Assembly: GCA_903910585.1 (NCBI GenBank)
Contig: CAIWAH010000129.1
Span: 1-35,167 of the forward strand
Length of the DNA stretch: 35,167 nt
Reading direction: 5' to 3'
Source of the DNA: an uncultured Verrucomicrobiota bacterium
Lineage (GTDB): Bacteria > Verrucomicrobiota > Verrucomicrobiia > Limisphaerales > UBA9464
Below are positions 1-8,810 of this stretch, piece by piece. The translations under genes and the position numbers were made by a program. Numbering within the stretch: position 1 is the first letter of the stretch; each line of letters opens with the position of its first letter. Below the pieces are notes generated by a model, which saw only the letters and a program-made list of their open reading frames with translations, did not search any database and was not told the origin of the DNA.

Positions 1-1422
1 CAGCTCCGGCGTCGTGTCGATCAGCGTCGTGGTGGCCTGACCGCTCTGGAACTGCCCGTGGCGGATGACGTTTTCGAGGAACGGGATGTTCGTCTTCACG
101 CCGCGGATGCGGAACTCGCGCAGGGCGCGGTCCATGCGGTCCATGGCGATCTCGTAGGTCTGGCCCGAGGCGATGACCTTCACGAGCATCGAGTCGTAGA
201 AGGGCGTGATGACCGCGCCCGAGTAGCCCATCGCGCCGTCGAGCCGCACGCCGAAGCCGCCCGGCGATCGGTAGGCAAGGATCTTGCCGTAGTCGGGCGT
301 GAACTTGTTCTCCGGATCCTCCGTCGTGACGCGGCACTGGATGGCGTAGCCGTTGCGCGGAATCTGGTTCTGCACCGGCATGCCGACTTCCTTCGAGTGC
401 AGCGCGTGGCCCTGCGCGATGAGGATCTGGGCGCGGACGAGGTCCAGACCGGTGATCACCTCGGTGACCGTGTGTTCGACCTGGATACGCGGGTTCATCT
501 CGATGAAGAACCACTCGTGGGCGTCGAGGTCGTAGAGGAACTCAACCGTGCCGGCGTTGTCGTAACGGATCTCGCGGGCGAGCCGTGCCGCGGCGTCGCA
601 GAGTTCCTTGATGACGTGTTCCGGCAGGCCAAACGATGGCGCGACCTCGACCACCTTTTGGTGCCGGCGCTGCACCGAGCAGTCGCGCTCGTGCAGGTGG
701 ATGACGTTGCCGTGCTGGTCGCCGAGAATCTGCACCTCGATGTGCTTCGCGCGGGGAATGTAGCGTTCGAGGAATACCGCGCCGTTGCCGAACGCGCGGG
801 CCGCCTCGCCCTGCGCCTCGTCGAGCAGGCCGGACAGTTCGCTTTCCTTCTTCACCACGCGCATGCCGCGGCCGCCGCCGCCGAACGCCGCCTTGATGAT
901 GAGCGGGAAGCCGATGCCCTTGGCCGCCTTCAGCGCCGCGTCGCGGTCGGCGATTGGCTCCTCGGTGCCGGGCAGGGTCGGGACGCCGATCTTCTGGGCG
1001 ACCGCACGGGCGGCCGTCTTGTCGCCCATCATGTCGAGGATCTCGGGCCGCGGGCCGACGAACGTGATGCCGGCGCGGGCGCAGGCGCGGGCGAACTCGG
1101 GATTCTCGCTCAGGAAGCCGTAGCCGGGATGGATGGCGTCCACGCCCTTCTCCTTGGCCGTCGCGACGATGCTCTCGATGTCGAGGTAGGCGGCGACGGG
1201 GCCCTTGCCCTGGCCAATCAGATAGGACTCGTCGGCCTTGAAGCGGTGGATGCAGAAGCGGTCTTCCTGCGCGAAAATGGCGACGGTGCGCAGGCCGAGT
1301 TCGGTGCCCGCGCGGAAGATGCGGACGGCGATCTCGGAACGGTTGGCCGCCATGAGCTTTTGGAACTCACGATGGGCGGGAGGCTCGGCAACGGCAGGGC
1401 TGGCGGACTTGCGATTCGGCAT
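1..1422 (-). CDS. pyc: Pyruvate carboxylase, N-terminal biotin carboxylase part (partial, runs off the left edge)
   Basis: The reading frame is open to the first base, so only the first 474 residues are present. They form a complete ATP-grasp biotin carboxylase domain: an N-terminal MAANRSEIAVRIFR segment, HPGYGFLSEN, the glycine-rich ATP loop FGGGGRGMRVV, the HERDCSVQRRHQK block and FIEMNPRIQVEHTVTE with the metal-binding Glu and Asn. The fragment ends in REFRIRGVKTNIPFLENV and TPEL, which is characteristic of pyruvate carboxylase and absent from free-standing AccC. The missing 3' part should therefore encode the carboxyltransferase and biotinyl domains. The enzyme makes oxaloacetate from pyruvate, bicarbonate and ATP (anaplerosis). 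The ATG at 1422 gives a 23-residue leader before the conserved start and has no clear ribosome binding site. The gene lies downstream of gatC on the same strand. Confidence 0.93.
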   Translation of the reverse strand, partial: MPNRKSASPAVAEPPAHREFQKLMAANRSEIAVRIFRAGTELGLRTVAIFAQEDRFCIHRFKADESYLIGQGKGPVAAYLDIESIVATAKEKGVDAIHPGYGFLSENPEFARACARAGITFVGPRPEILDMMGDKTAARAVAQKIGVPTLPGTEEPIADRDAALKAAKGIGFPLIIKAAFGGGGRGMRVVKKESELSGLLDEAQGEAARAFGNGAVFLERYIPRAKHIEVQILGDQHGNVIHLHERDCSVQRRHQKVVEVAPSFGLPEHVIKELCDAAARLAREIRYDNAGTVEFLYDLDAHEWFFIEMNPRIQVEHTVTEVITGLDLVRAQILIAQGHALHSKEVGMPVQNQIPRNGYAIQCRVTTEDPENKFTPDYGKILAYRSPGGFGVRLDGAMGYSGAVITPFYDSMLVKVIASGQTYEIAMDRMDRALREFRIRGVKTNIPFLENVIRHGQFQSGQATTTLIDTTPEL

Positions 1423-1545
1423 AAGCAGCGACGCGGAGTGTTAGCAGCAGGGAGCTTCGGGGGAAGGCAAAGAGCGGAGGGCAGGGAGGACACCCGGGGA
1501 AGTGCCCCCGTCGGCCGGCGATCCCGCCTCCGCTGCGAACGGTGG

Positions 1546-1827
1546 CTACTCCACGATCTTCGGCACCACAAACAGGCCGCCCGCCTTGGCCGGGGCATTG
1601 CGCATCGCCTCGTCATGAGGCAGCGAACCGGTCACCTCGTCGGGTCGGACCACGTTGACCAGGGGGAACGCGTGGGCGGTCGGCTCCACACCGGTGACAT
1701 CCACTTCCTTCAGCTTGGCCACGTAGCCGAGGATGTTGCCGAGCTGGTCTCCCAGCTTCTGTTCCTCCTCGGGCGTCAGTTCGATGCGCGCGAGCTTGGC
1801 CACGTAATGGATGTCGAAGTCGGACAT
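1546..1827 (-). CDS. gatC: Asp-tRNA(Asn)/Glu-tRNA(Gln) amidotransferase subunit C
   Basis: This 93-residue protein matches GatC in length and pattern: the start MSDFDIHYVAKLARIELT, the acidic helix TPEEEQKLGDQLGNIL, the central VDVTGVEPTAH, VRPDEV, and the ending A-K-A-G-G-L-F-V-V-P-K-I-V-E. GatC is the small subunit of the GatCAB complex, which transamidates mischarged Glu-tRNA(Gln) or Asp-tRNA(Asn) in the cytoplasm; it wraps around GatA and stabilises it. The ATG at 1827 is preferred because GatC proteins start with this helix; an in-frame start at 1863 would add 12 unconserved residues. gatA and gatB are not in the window, so the subunits are encoded at separate loci. It sits between a ceramidase-like gene 44 bases upstream and pyc downstream. 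Confidence 0.93.
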   Translation of the reverse strand: MSDFDIHYVAKLARIELTPEEEQKLGDQLGNILGYVAKLKEVDVTGVEPTAHAFPLVNVVRPDEVTGSLPHDEAMRNAPAKAGGLFVVPKIVE

Positions 1828-1871
1828 GGCGGGAAGGTTTCGGAATCGGGGCCCGGCCGGCAAGGCAACTT

Positions 1872-3452
1872 CTAAGGCCGCGCCGCCGCGCCGGCGTCCC
1901 GGATCAGCTCGTGGATGGCGGAATGCAGCTGGAACGCGGTGTCAGGGCCCACGGAGTTAACCTCGCCGTAGGGCGCCTTGCCGCCGTGCAGCGTGTGCGG
2001 TGAGGCCACGTCCCACTGCGATTTGGGGACGATGTAGCCGATCTCGTCGTTCGCGAGGCCGAACAGGAACTTCACCCGGCCGGGCATCAGCTCGCGGATG
2101 GGTGGAATCTCCAGGGGTTCGATGTCGAAGTCACCGCCGGGCGCCCGGATGACCCCGCCGTTGACAAGTTCCGGATAAATCTCGCCCGGAATGCACGCGA
2201 TGCTGGCGTCGCCCACCGTAAGGAACGCCACCTCGCTCCGCAGGAAGCCGAACCGGCTGTGTCCCCGCTCGAAAAGCCCCAGCATGGCTGCGGCAAAGAA
2301 GCCCTTGTTGGCCAGCGGCAGCTCGATCGTGTGCGCCCGCACACCGATGGGCGCCACCGCGGCCGCCGGCGCATTCGACGCCGCGACGCGTTCCAACAGC
2401 AGCTTTCCGAGGCTGTTTCCCAGCGCCCGGGTCTTTTCGTGGGAAGGCTCCTTGAAATCCTGCCCGAGGAACGGATCCCGCACGGCGATGCTCGGATGGG
2501 TGGTCATCAGGCCGCCGACGCAGCCGTTGACGAACACATGGATGCCCCCAAGACCCGGTAGCCGGCTCTTCCCGTCATAGACGATGCCCTTCTCCAGCGC
2601 GTCGCGGATTACCCCGCAAAAGTCGGCCGTCAGCTCCCGGTTTTTCGACCACGGGGTCTCGGGATGATTGCCCCAGCCAACGATCGAGCCGAGCACCGCC
2701 CCATTTTCCGGCTGCGTGAAGAGCATCAGGCGCAGATCGGCATCAAAGACCTGCGGTTCACGGGTGTCCTTCACGAGGCCGGCCGGATTCACGGCGATTT
2801 CGTGCAGGGCAACCTTTGCGGGCTGGAGCGAGCCGGCAGCGTCGGTCAACGCCTTGGCCGCCGCCGCGATGACCCGCGCACGATACCCGGGGCTCACCCC
2901 TGAGCGCGGCAGTTCCTCGAGCTTGCCCACGCCGGGAATCGGGATGGCCACCGGCAGCTTCCAGGTCGGTCCCCACAGGCCCATCAGGTCGGGCGTGGAA
3001 TGGTTGTGGGTCGCGCAGACGATGACGTAATCGAACTTCGCCGAGGCGGGCACCGCCCGGCGGACCGCCACCACGTCGTCATGGAAGAAGCCGATGGAAT
3101 CCAGCACCACCAACCCAACCCGCGCGTGGCCGTCATCCAGCGCGGTCGCCACGGCGAACAGCGGATCATGCACCCCGGTCGCGGCGTGGTCGTTCTGAAA
3201 CCCTGCCATCCAGACGGACGGATGCCCCGCACCCACCGGCGGCGTGATGTCCTCGCGGCCAAAGCCCACCCGGAAAGGTTTCGGGTCGGCCACGGACTTC
3301 TTCGCGTCCACCGCGACGTTCAGGGAATAGCCGCCGGTGCGGTCGCGAAATACCCACGCGGCCCGGCCGAACAGGAACGTGGCCAGCGCCAGCAGCAGCG
3401 CGAAGAAGCCATACACGGCCTGGCACAAAAGGCGGACGACGGGCGAGTTCAT
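1872..3452 (-). CDS. Membrane-anchored neutral/alkaline ceramidase-like hydrolase
   Basis: This 526-residue protein begins with a hydrophobic segment at about residues 5-30 (VVRLLCQAVYGFFALLLALA), consistent with a signal anchor. The rest resembles the N-terminal catalytic domain of neutral/alkaline non-lysosomal ceramidases: VGFGREDITPPVG, a metal-site motif ATHNHSTPD, WGNHPETPW, a glycine-rich FVNGCVGGLM and a late IPGEIYPEL segment. Such enzymes hydrolyse ceramide N-acyl bonds using zinc, but bacterial relatives in this phylum are mostly uncharacterised, so the substrate is unknown. The ATG at 3452 is chosen because it places the hydrophobic segment at the N-terminus; the longer frame would need a TTG start at 3494. 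It is the sixth gene in a minus-strand string starting with an ECF sigma factor. A second, more divergent family member is at 28841-30181. Confidence 0.8.
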   Translation of the reverse strand: MNSPVVRLLCQAVYGFFALLLALATFLFGRAAWVFRDRTGGYSLNVAVDAKKSVADPKPFRVGFGREDITPPVGAGHPSVWMAGFQNDHAATGVHDPLFAVATALDDGHARVGLVVLDSIGFFHDDVVAVRRAVPASAKFDYVIVCATHNHSTPDLMGLWGPTWKLPVAIPIPGVGKLEELPRSGVSPGYRARVIAAAAKALTDAAGSLQPAKVALHEIAVNPAGLVKDTREPQVFDADLRLMLFTQPENGAVLGSIVGWGNHPETPWSKNRELTADFCGVIRDALEKGIVYDGKSRLPGLGGIHVFVNGCVGGLMTTHPSIAVRDPFLGQDFKEPSHEKTRALGNSLGKLLLERVAASNAPAAAVAPIGVRAHTIELPLANKGFFAAAMLGLFERGHSRFGFLRSEVAFLTVGDASIACIPGEIYPELVNGGVIRAPGGDFDIEPLEIPPIRELMPGRVKFLFGLANDEIGYIVPKSQWDVASPHTLHGGKAPYGEVNSVGPDTAFQLHSAIHELIRDAGAAARP

Positions 3453-3541
3453 GGACGCGGCAGTGATGAAACCGTGTTTCGCCGCCGAGTCCAAGCACGT
3501 CGGCGAGACCGGTTCGGGGTTGGCCCCCGGGCCGCCTCACG

Positions 3542-4399
3542 TCACAGCAACCGGGCAAAGTTCGCGGCGATCCAGCCGATGAGGGCGGCCACGCCGAGCC
3601 CGGCGAGGAGGGCGAGGAGCAGGGTGGCCCACCAGCTGAGCGGGATGCGCAGGGGCACGCCGGTGCCGGCTTCCTTGTGCCGGTAAAGGCGGCGGGCGAT
3701 CAGCGTGGCGGAGATTGCCACCACGATGATGGCCGGCACCGCGAGCCGGCCGTTGAGGCGGTTCCAGATGGCTTCCTCCGCGTAGAAGCCGAGGCGCAGC
3801 GTGGACAGGGCCCCGAGGGCGCCCCACAGCCATGCCGTAAAGGCGACCGTGCGGTTCGTCGCGAGGGCGGCCACCGCAAAGCCCAGGGCAAACACCGCGA
3901 AGGGCGCCGCAAAAACCAGGCCGTAGAGCATCTCCGGCTGCCGGACCTCGATCGTGGCCAGGCCGGTGTCGAGAAACACGCGGAAGAGGACATCGGAGAA
4001 GTTCTGGTCGAGCGCGAGCACGTCCATGACGGTCAGCGCGACAAGCCAGGTCGCCCCCACCACAAATCGCGCGGTGAAGCGCTGGGTCCGCGTGGGCGGA
4101 AACGCGAAGGAAAACTCCTCGCAGCCATGGACCACATCCGCCCCGCCGAAGGCCGGACCGGCGACGAGCGCGAACACGAAGCCAACCACAAGCACCCACA
4201 GCGGATGCGCCACCAGCGGCAGGAGCCACACCACCGCCAGCCAACCCAGCAGGAAACAGAGCAGGAGCCGGCTGTGCAGGAACCATTCGCTCCAGACCAG
4301 CGCCCGCCAGATCCGCCAGGAACCGCCGGCCGCCGGAGCCGGCACGTCGGCCTGTTCCGGCACCAGCCGCAGCGCGGGCGGGGAGGAGGCGGGCAACAT
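3542..4399 (-). CDS. Polytopic membrane protein, ABC-2 permease-like
   Basis: The 285-residue protein has a short Pro/Ala-rich cytoplasmic leader and then about six hydrophobic segments, including LLLCFLLGWLAVVWLLPL, WVLVVGFVFALVAG, GLVFAAPFAVFALGFAV, AVPAIIVVAISATLI and a C-terminal WWATLLLALLAGLGVAAL. A loop reading GCEEFSFAFPPTRTQRF between early membrane segments recalls ABC-2-type permeases, but no ATPase gene adjoins it, so the assignment is tentative. The ATG at 4399 overlaps the stop codon of the upstream pseudopilin gene (TGATG) and is preceded by a perfect AAGGAGG seven bases away, which settles the start against an in-frame one at 4450. Translation is probably coupled to the upstream gene. 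Confidence 0.75.
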   Translation of the reverse strand: MLPASSPPALRLVPEQADVPAPAAGGSWRIWRALVWSEWFLHSRLLLCFLLGWLAVVWLLPLVAHPLWVLVVGFVFALVAGPAFGGADVVHGCEEFSFAFPPTRTQRFTARFVVGATWLVALTVMDVLALDQNFSDVLFRVFLDTGLATIEVRQPEMLYGLVFAAPFAVFALGFAVAALATNRTVAFTAWLWGALGALSTLRLGFYAEEAIWNRLNGRLAVPAIIVVAISATLIARRLYRHKEAGTGVPLRIPLSWWATLLLALLAGLGVAALIGWIAANFARLL

Positions 4400-5196
4400 C
4401 AGTGCGCCTCCTTGCGCTGGGGCGGGACCGAGTCCACGTAAAATTCCCACGGATAATCGGTTCCCGGCGCCGGCTGGACCGCCGTGGTGGTCACTTCGCT
4501 GCCGGCACCGGGGACGCCCGACGAACGGAAAATCCGGCGGGACACCACCGCGCCGTCACGCTGGGCACGATACGTTTGGCCTTCCCACGACAGATACGGC
4601 TTCGCGCCGGCGGTCAGTGCCGTCGGCGGCACCCGCACGCCGTGCAGCTGGCAGACCGCGAGCCCAGCTTCCTTGCCGGCATCGGCCAGCCGCTGCCAGG
4701 CCTGGCGACGCCAGCCGAGGGTGTGAAGATACGAGAACGAAACCGTCTCCACCGACTCGGAAAGCTCGGATTGCCACGAGCCGGTCTCGGGATCCGCGAA
4801 CGGGCCCCGCTCGACTTCCCACGGTTCCTGCGACGCGTTGGCCACATTGCCCCAGGCGGCATTGGTCGAGCCGGCATTCCGGCCGGCCGGATCCGTGGGA
4901 CAGATCAGCAGCCGGGCATCGGCCAGCCAGCGGCCGTGATGGGTCAGGCGGGTGGCCGACCGCGGGCGCTTGCCCGTTTCGCGCGAGTAAACCTCGATGG
5001 CGGTGATGAGCTGCCGCAGGTTGTCCGAGCAGACGGCCTGCTGCGCCCGCAGCTTCGCCCCGGCCACCGCCGAGGCGATCAGCGTCGCCAGCACCGCGAT
5101 AAGCGCGAGGATCGTCAGCAGTTCCACCAAGGTGAAACCCCGCCGGTCTCGGGGACCGCGGGGACGGGGATCGACCTGGGGGCCGGACTGCTTCAC
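4399..5196 (-). CDS. Pseudopilin-like protein with type IV prepilin N-terminus
   Basis: The 265-residue protein carries a class III (prepilin) signal: a basic leader ending DRRG, then FTLVELLTILALIAVLATL, with cleavage expected after Gly20 and the conserved Glu at mature position 5. The hydrophobic helix continues into a polar stretch with SDNLRQLITAIEVYSRETGK, typical of the large verrucomicrobial/planctomycetal prepilin-like families. The C-terminal half is not recognised, and the usual terminal H-X9-DG signature is absent. A GTG at 5196, six bases past the end of the propeller gene stop codon (TAAGGCGCGTG), is the preferred start; the ATG at 5253 would overlap that gene by 52 bases and lengthen the leader to 39 residues. 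The stop overlaps the next gene's ATG. It may belong to a type II secretion-like or pilus-like assembly. Confidence 0.82.
   Translation of the reverse strand: MKQSGPQVDPRPRGPRDRRGFTLVELLTILALIAVLATLIASAVAGAKLRAQQAVCSDNLRQLITAIEVYSRETGKRPRSATRLTHHGRWLADARLLICPTDPAGRNAGSTNAAWGNVANASQEPWEVERGPFADPETGSWQSELSESVETVSFSYLHTLGWRRQAWQRLADAGKEAGLAVCQLHGVRVPPTALTAGAKPYLSWEGQTYRAQRDGAVVSRRIFRSSGVPGAGSEVTTTAVQPAPGTDYPWEFYVDSVPPQRKEAH
4407..4413 (-). promoter_or_regulatory. Ribosome binding site deciding the 4399 start
   Basis: On the minus strand this reads AAGGAGG and ends seven bases before the ATG at 4399. It lies inside the end of the upstream pseudopilin gene. It is the best Shine-Dalgarno sequence seen in the window. 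Confidence 0.8.
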
Positions 5197-5201
5197 GCGC
5201 C

Positions 5202-8200
5202 TTACGGTTCCACCGGGACATGCCACACGCCCCAGGCACCGCGCGGCAACCATAACCCCGCGGCGGCCCGGGCGTCACCGTGTTCCAATGCCGACCACAG
5301 TGAGCAGGGGCGTTCACCGGCGGCCAGCAGGCCGGGCGCGGAGTCCGCCGGCAGCGTCAGGAACAGGTAGCGGTCGGACGTTTCCGCCACCATCACGTCG
5401 GCAAACTCCCGGAAGGCCGAGATGGCCGTGCCGGTCGCCTGCGACGATTCGAGAGCAAACTCACCGCTGGCTTCCAGGCGCCAGGTTTCCAGGCGCGGAC
5501 CGGCTTCGGGGCCTGACGATGTGCCCCTGCCGAGCAGCAACCGTCCATCGGGCCGGACCGCAACCACCGTGGCGGACAACGTGCTGCCCAGATCAAGCTG
5601 GCGGACGAGGCTGGCGTTCACCCCGTCGTAGGCCAGTGCCGAGAGCACCCCCGGAACGGCCGCCTGGGCACCCGACGCCGGCGCTTCTGTCTGCCGCGTG
5701 TAGAGGAGCTGTCCTTCGTGGGAAACACCGACGAGTTCCGCCGGCAATTTCGCCGGCGGACGGTTCACCGGCTGGGCGGGGTCGGCAAAGTCCACCACGC
5801 GCAGGGCATACGTGCTTTGCCAGCCCTCCGTCGGCAACGAATCGACCCGGCGCTCGCCCACGAAGAGTTTTCCGCCGGCCAGATAGGCGGCCGAATATTC
5901 CGTCCAGCCGTTGTGCCGGACCCCGTCGTCGGTCTCGGCCAGCCGGACCGACGACAGCCAGCGCGGGTTGTCGGTGCCGACGTCGAAGGCGAGGAAGTTG
6001 CGGGCCTGTGAACTGCCGCCCCACCACCAGTCCAAGTCGGGAATCGCCCTGAGCGGTCCGTCGAGGTCGGCGAAACCGGAGCTCAGCGGCACGGCCGTGA
6101 TCGAAAATTCGCCGCGAATCGCATAGCGGGCGGTCTTTTCGGTCCAGACCAGCGTCTGCGGATCGGTCCGGTGGGCGACCAGTTCGCCGTAACCGACCCC
6201 GGCGGGCAACGCCGTCCGGTCCTGACCGAGCACCGTCAACTGGTCCCCGGACCACGCCACCAAAGTGAAGGCGCTTTCGGCCGGCACCGGGATCGGCCGC
6301 CACCCGGTGTTGACCCACATGTTGGTCTCCAGTTTCGGCGGCACGGGCTCCAGCCGCAGGTTCACCACGGCATTGGTGACCCGAAGGTCCGGCTGCGGTG
6401 TCAGTTCCTGGCGCCAAACCCATTTGTTGGTCACGTAGCCGGGCGTGTCCGGAGTAGGCGGCATCTCGATCTGCCGCCAGACCTGCACGAGATTCGTGAG
6501 CGGCGGCTGCGGCTGGATCGTGACGACCTCGTTGGTGAACCGGACCCACTGCGGGGGCTGCGCATTGGTGGTGACCACGACGTTGGTGGTCCGGATTTCG
6601 TCGTAGCGGACCGATTCCGGCTGGTGCTGCAGGACAAACAGCCGCTCGCCGCTCCGTTCCACCCCGATCACGGGCAAGCTGAGCAAGGGCAGCGTGGCCA
6701 GGGGTGTCTCCGGGGAGTCCCGGCGGGTGAGCACGACGCGGTTCGACGGCCAGTAGGCCAGCTGCAACAGCCGGTCATCGGCCAGGAACACCCGGTCGGC
6801 CTGATGCGTCAGGGGCAGGCTTGCGCGGATGACCGGATGATCCCGGTCGGCGATGTCCGCACTGACCACCGCGTCGCCGGCGAGGGAAATCACCCGGTCG
6901 CCGACCAGCGTGGCCCGACGGGCCGCGAAGCTGTGGTCGATCACGCCGCGCGCCCGGAGGGTGCCGGCCGCCGCATCGAGGTCCACCAACTGCATCCCGG
7001 AGAACCAGCCCGTGAACTGCGGCGTGCGCTGGCCCGACCAGGGCATCAGGATCAGGCCCGCGTCCGGCAACACGGCGAGGGCCTTTTCATCGTGGCCGGC
7101 TTCGGTCCACGACCAGCCTTCCCCCAGCAGCACCTTGCTGAGGAGCCCGGGGTGCGCAGCGTCCTTGACGTCGAAAAGCGACAGCGCCGCCCGGCCGTTT
7201 TCCACCCCCACCGCCAGCAGCCGGTCTCCCAACGGATGCAGGTAATTCGACCAGCCGGGAACTTCGAGTTTGCCCCGGACCTGCGGGTTCGCCGGGTCGC
7301 CCAGGTCCACAATCCAAAGCGGGTCCACGCGCAGGAAGGTCACGATGTAGGCCCGGTCGCCCACGAAGCGGGTGCCAAACACCGACTGATTGTGGATCAG
7401 CGTGAGTTCCGCGAGGCGACGCGGTTCGGCCGGGTTCGCCAATGAAAACGTCTCCAGCATCGCCCGCGGCGGATCCCACACCCACTGCTGGTAGGTCTCT
7501 CCGGTCAGCGGATGGGTGCCGGTTTCGATGCGCCCGGTGTTGCCGGCTTCCGAGACCACGGTGAGCACCTCGCCGTTGAGGCCGAACTTGAACTTGCTGT
7601 CCACCCGGCCGGCCGTGAGGAAAGCCCCCGCCTGGCGGACTTCCCCGTGCGGGTCGCTGATGTCGAAGACCACCACCGCCTGATTTCCCGCCGCCGCCCA
7701 CAGGGCCGGCTTCTCCGTGGGTGACGGCGGCCGCGTGCCGGTCGTGGCCACGAACAGCCGCTGGTCGGTTGCGAAGACCGCGTTCGGCTGGGCCGCGAGT
7801 TCCACCGGCGTCCGCAGCCCCGGCTGAAGTGGATTCGCCAGGTCGAGTCCACCCACCAGCGTGGACGCCTGTCCCGGCTGCCAGATCCAAACCCCCGTCG
7901 GATTGCTGACCGGTTCCGGCTGAATCCACCGGAAACAAGCGGTGTAGAGGACATCGCCGACGAGCCGGCTCTCCTGCACGGAACCGCCCAGCGCCACGCG
8001 GCCCGCCAAAGCGGGCTGACCGTCCCGGACACTGACCAGAACCACCTCGCTGTTGCCGTCGCAGTGTCCCTGGGTCAGGAGCGCCAGCCAGACCGTGCCG
8101 TCGCCGGTATCGGCCGGCAGCCGATACATCTGCTCGCCGGACACGGCCAGCGGCAGCCGGCCGCGCAGTTTCGGCGCATCCGGGTCCGAGACGTCAATCA

Positions 8201-8768
8201 CCTCGAGTCCCCGCATCTGGTTGAAGAAATAGAGGGTGCGACCCTCAAGTTTCCAGATGTCGGACTCGACCACCGCTCGCAGCGGCGTCCCCTGCGCCGT
8301 CCCGAAACTGATGTCCGCAATGTGCGCGGTGAACCTGGAAGAACTGAACTCCATACCCCCGGCCAGCGTCGGGCCGGTCGCAGTGCTACCGACCGAAGTC
8401 GGCACCGGCGCGAAGGTCTTCAGCCCCTGGAAAAAACCGGCGGGCAACGCCACTTCTGCCTCCGCTTCGTCCCGCACCCGCAGCAGTTCCGCCTCGGCCG
8501 CCGCGGGCGGCAGATGGAACACCAGTTCGCCGGCCGTGCCGTCGGTCCACTTCACATCCCGCGGCAACCAGGTGCCGCGCCCCAGCCGGGGCCGGGATTC
8601 GAGGGTGATGCGCCGCTTGCCGGCCGGCACCCGGACCGTCACGAGCACATCGTCTCCTTCCACCGCGAGGTGCCTGATCGAGGCAGTGTCCGCCGATCCC
8701 GGTTCGGCGGCCCACGCGCCCGAACCGAGCCAAACGCCAAGGGCCAGGATGATTGCGGCGAACTTCAT
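5202..8768 (-). CDS. Large secreted beta-propeller protein
   Basis: This 1188-residue protein starts with a clear Sec signal peptide (MKFAAIILALGVWLGSGAWA-A). The body contains repeated propeller-blade patterns such as LYFFNQMRGLEVIDVSDPDA, AVVVFDISDPHGEV, LWIVDLGDPANPQVRGKLEV and LSLFDVKDAAHPGLLSKV. These match the bacterial secreted beta-propeller family distantly related to WD40 repeats and LVIVD repeats. No catalytic motif was seen, so binding or scaffolding is the likeliest role. A proline-, threonine- and asparagine-rich stretch at about residues 723-822 interrupts the propeller. The ATG at 8768 places the signal peptide first; the frame extends to 8855 without conserved sequence. The gene lies 96 bases downstream of the anti-sigma gene and the intervening leader holds two perfect hairpins. 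It may be the effector or sensor linked to that sigma system. Confidence 0.8.
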   Translation of the reverse strand: MKFAAIILALGVWLGSGAWAAEPGSADTASIRHLAVEGDDVLVTVRVPAGKRRITLESRPRLGRGTWLPRDVKWTDGTAGELVFHLPPAAAEAELLRVRDEAEAEVALPAGFFQGLKTFAPVPTSVGSTATGPTLAGGMEFSSSRFTAHIADISFGTAQGTPLRAVVESDIWKLEGRTLYFFNQMRGLEVIDVSDPDAPKLRGRLPLAVSGEQMYRLPADTGDGTVWLALLTQGHCDGNSEVVLVSVRDGQPALAGRVALGGSVQESRLVGDVLYTACFRWIQPEPVSNPTGVWIWQPGQASTLVGGLDLANPLQPGLRTPVELAAQPNAVFATDQRLFVATTGTRPPSPTEKPALWAAAGNQAVVVFDISDPHGEVRQAGAFLTAGRVDSKFKFGLNGEVLTVVSEAGNTGRIETGTHPLTGETYQQWVWDPPRAMLETFSLANPAEPRRLAELTLIHNQSVFGTRFVGDRAYIVTFLRVDPLWIVDLGDPANPQVRGKLEVPGWSNYLHPLGDRLLAVGVENGRAALSLFDVKDAAHPGLLSKVLLGEGWSWTEAGHDEKALAVLPDAGLILMPWSGQRTPQFTGWFSGMQLVDLDAAAGTLRARGVIDHSFAARRATLVGDRVISLAGDAVVSADIADRDHPVIRASLPLTHQADRVFLADDRLLQLAYWPSNRVVLTRRDSPETPLATLPLLSLPVIGVERSGERLFVLQHQPESVRYDEIRTTNVVVTTNAQPPQWVRFTNEVVTIQPQPPLTNLVQVWRQIEMPPTPDTPGYVTNKWVWRQELTPQPDLRVTNAVVNLRLEPVPPKLETNMWVNTGWRPIPVPAESAFTLVAWSGDQLTVLGQDRTALPAGVGYGELVAHRTDPQTLVWTEKTARYAIRGEFSITAVPLSSGFADLDGPLRAIPDLDWWWGGSSQARNFLAFDVGTDNPRWLSSVRLAETDDGVRHNGWTEYSAAYLAGGKLFVGERRVDSLPTEGWQSTYALRVVDFADPAQPVNRPPAKLPAELVGVSHEGQLLYTRQTEAPASGAQAAVPGVLSALAYDGVNASLVRQLDLGSTLSATVVAVRPDGRLLLGRGTSSGPEAGPRLETWRLEASGEFALESSQATGTAISAFREFADVMVAETSDRYLFLTLPADSAPGLLAAGERPCSLWSALEHGDARAAAGLWLPRGAWGVWHVPVEP

Positions 8769-8772
8769 GAAG

Positions 8773-8810
8773 GGACCGGGCTCCGGTCCGGTGTATGGCT
8801 TTCGCCATAC
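8773..8810 (-). promoter_or_regulatory. Two consecutive perfect stem-loops in the leader of the propeller gene
   Basis: Read on the minus strand, GTATGGC-GAAA-GCCATAC (8810-8793) has a 7-bp stem closed by a GNRA tetraloop. It is followed three bases later by GGACCGG-AGC-CCGGTCC (8789-8773), also with a 7-bp stem. The second hairpin ends four bases before the ATG at 8768. There is no T-tract, so a simple intrinsic terminator is unlikely. They may control translation or stability of the propeller mRNA relative to the sigma/anti-sigma genes, or they may be a small repeat. Confidence 0.5.

Noticed and set aside
58..1875. 605-codon open frame on the plus strand
   Set aside because: It is antisense to pyc and gatC, both with unmistakable family motifs, and its translation is a low-complexity mix of Arg, Ala, Val, Glu and Asp typical of shadow frames in GC-rich DNA.
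6171..7445. 424-codon open frame on the plus strand
   Set aside because: It is antisense to the propeller gene, rich in Arg, Pro, Gly and His with no recognisable pattern.
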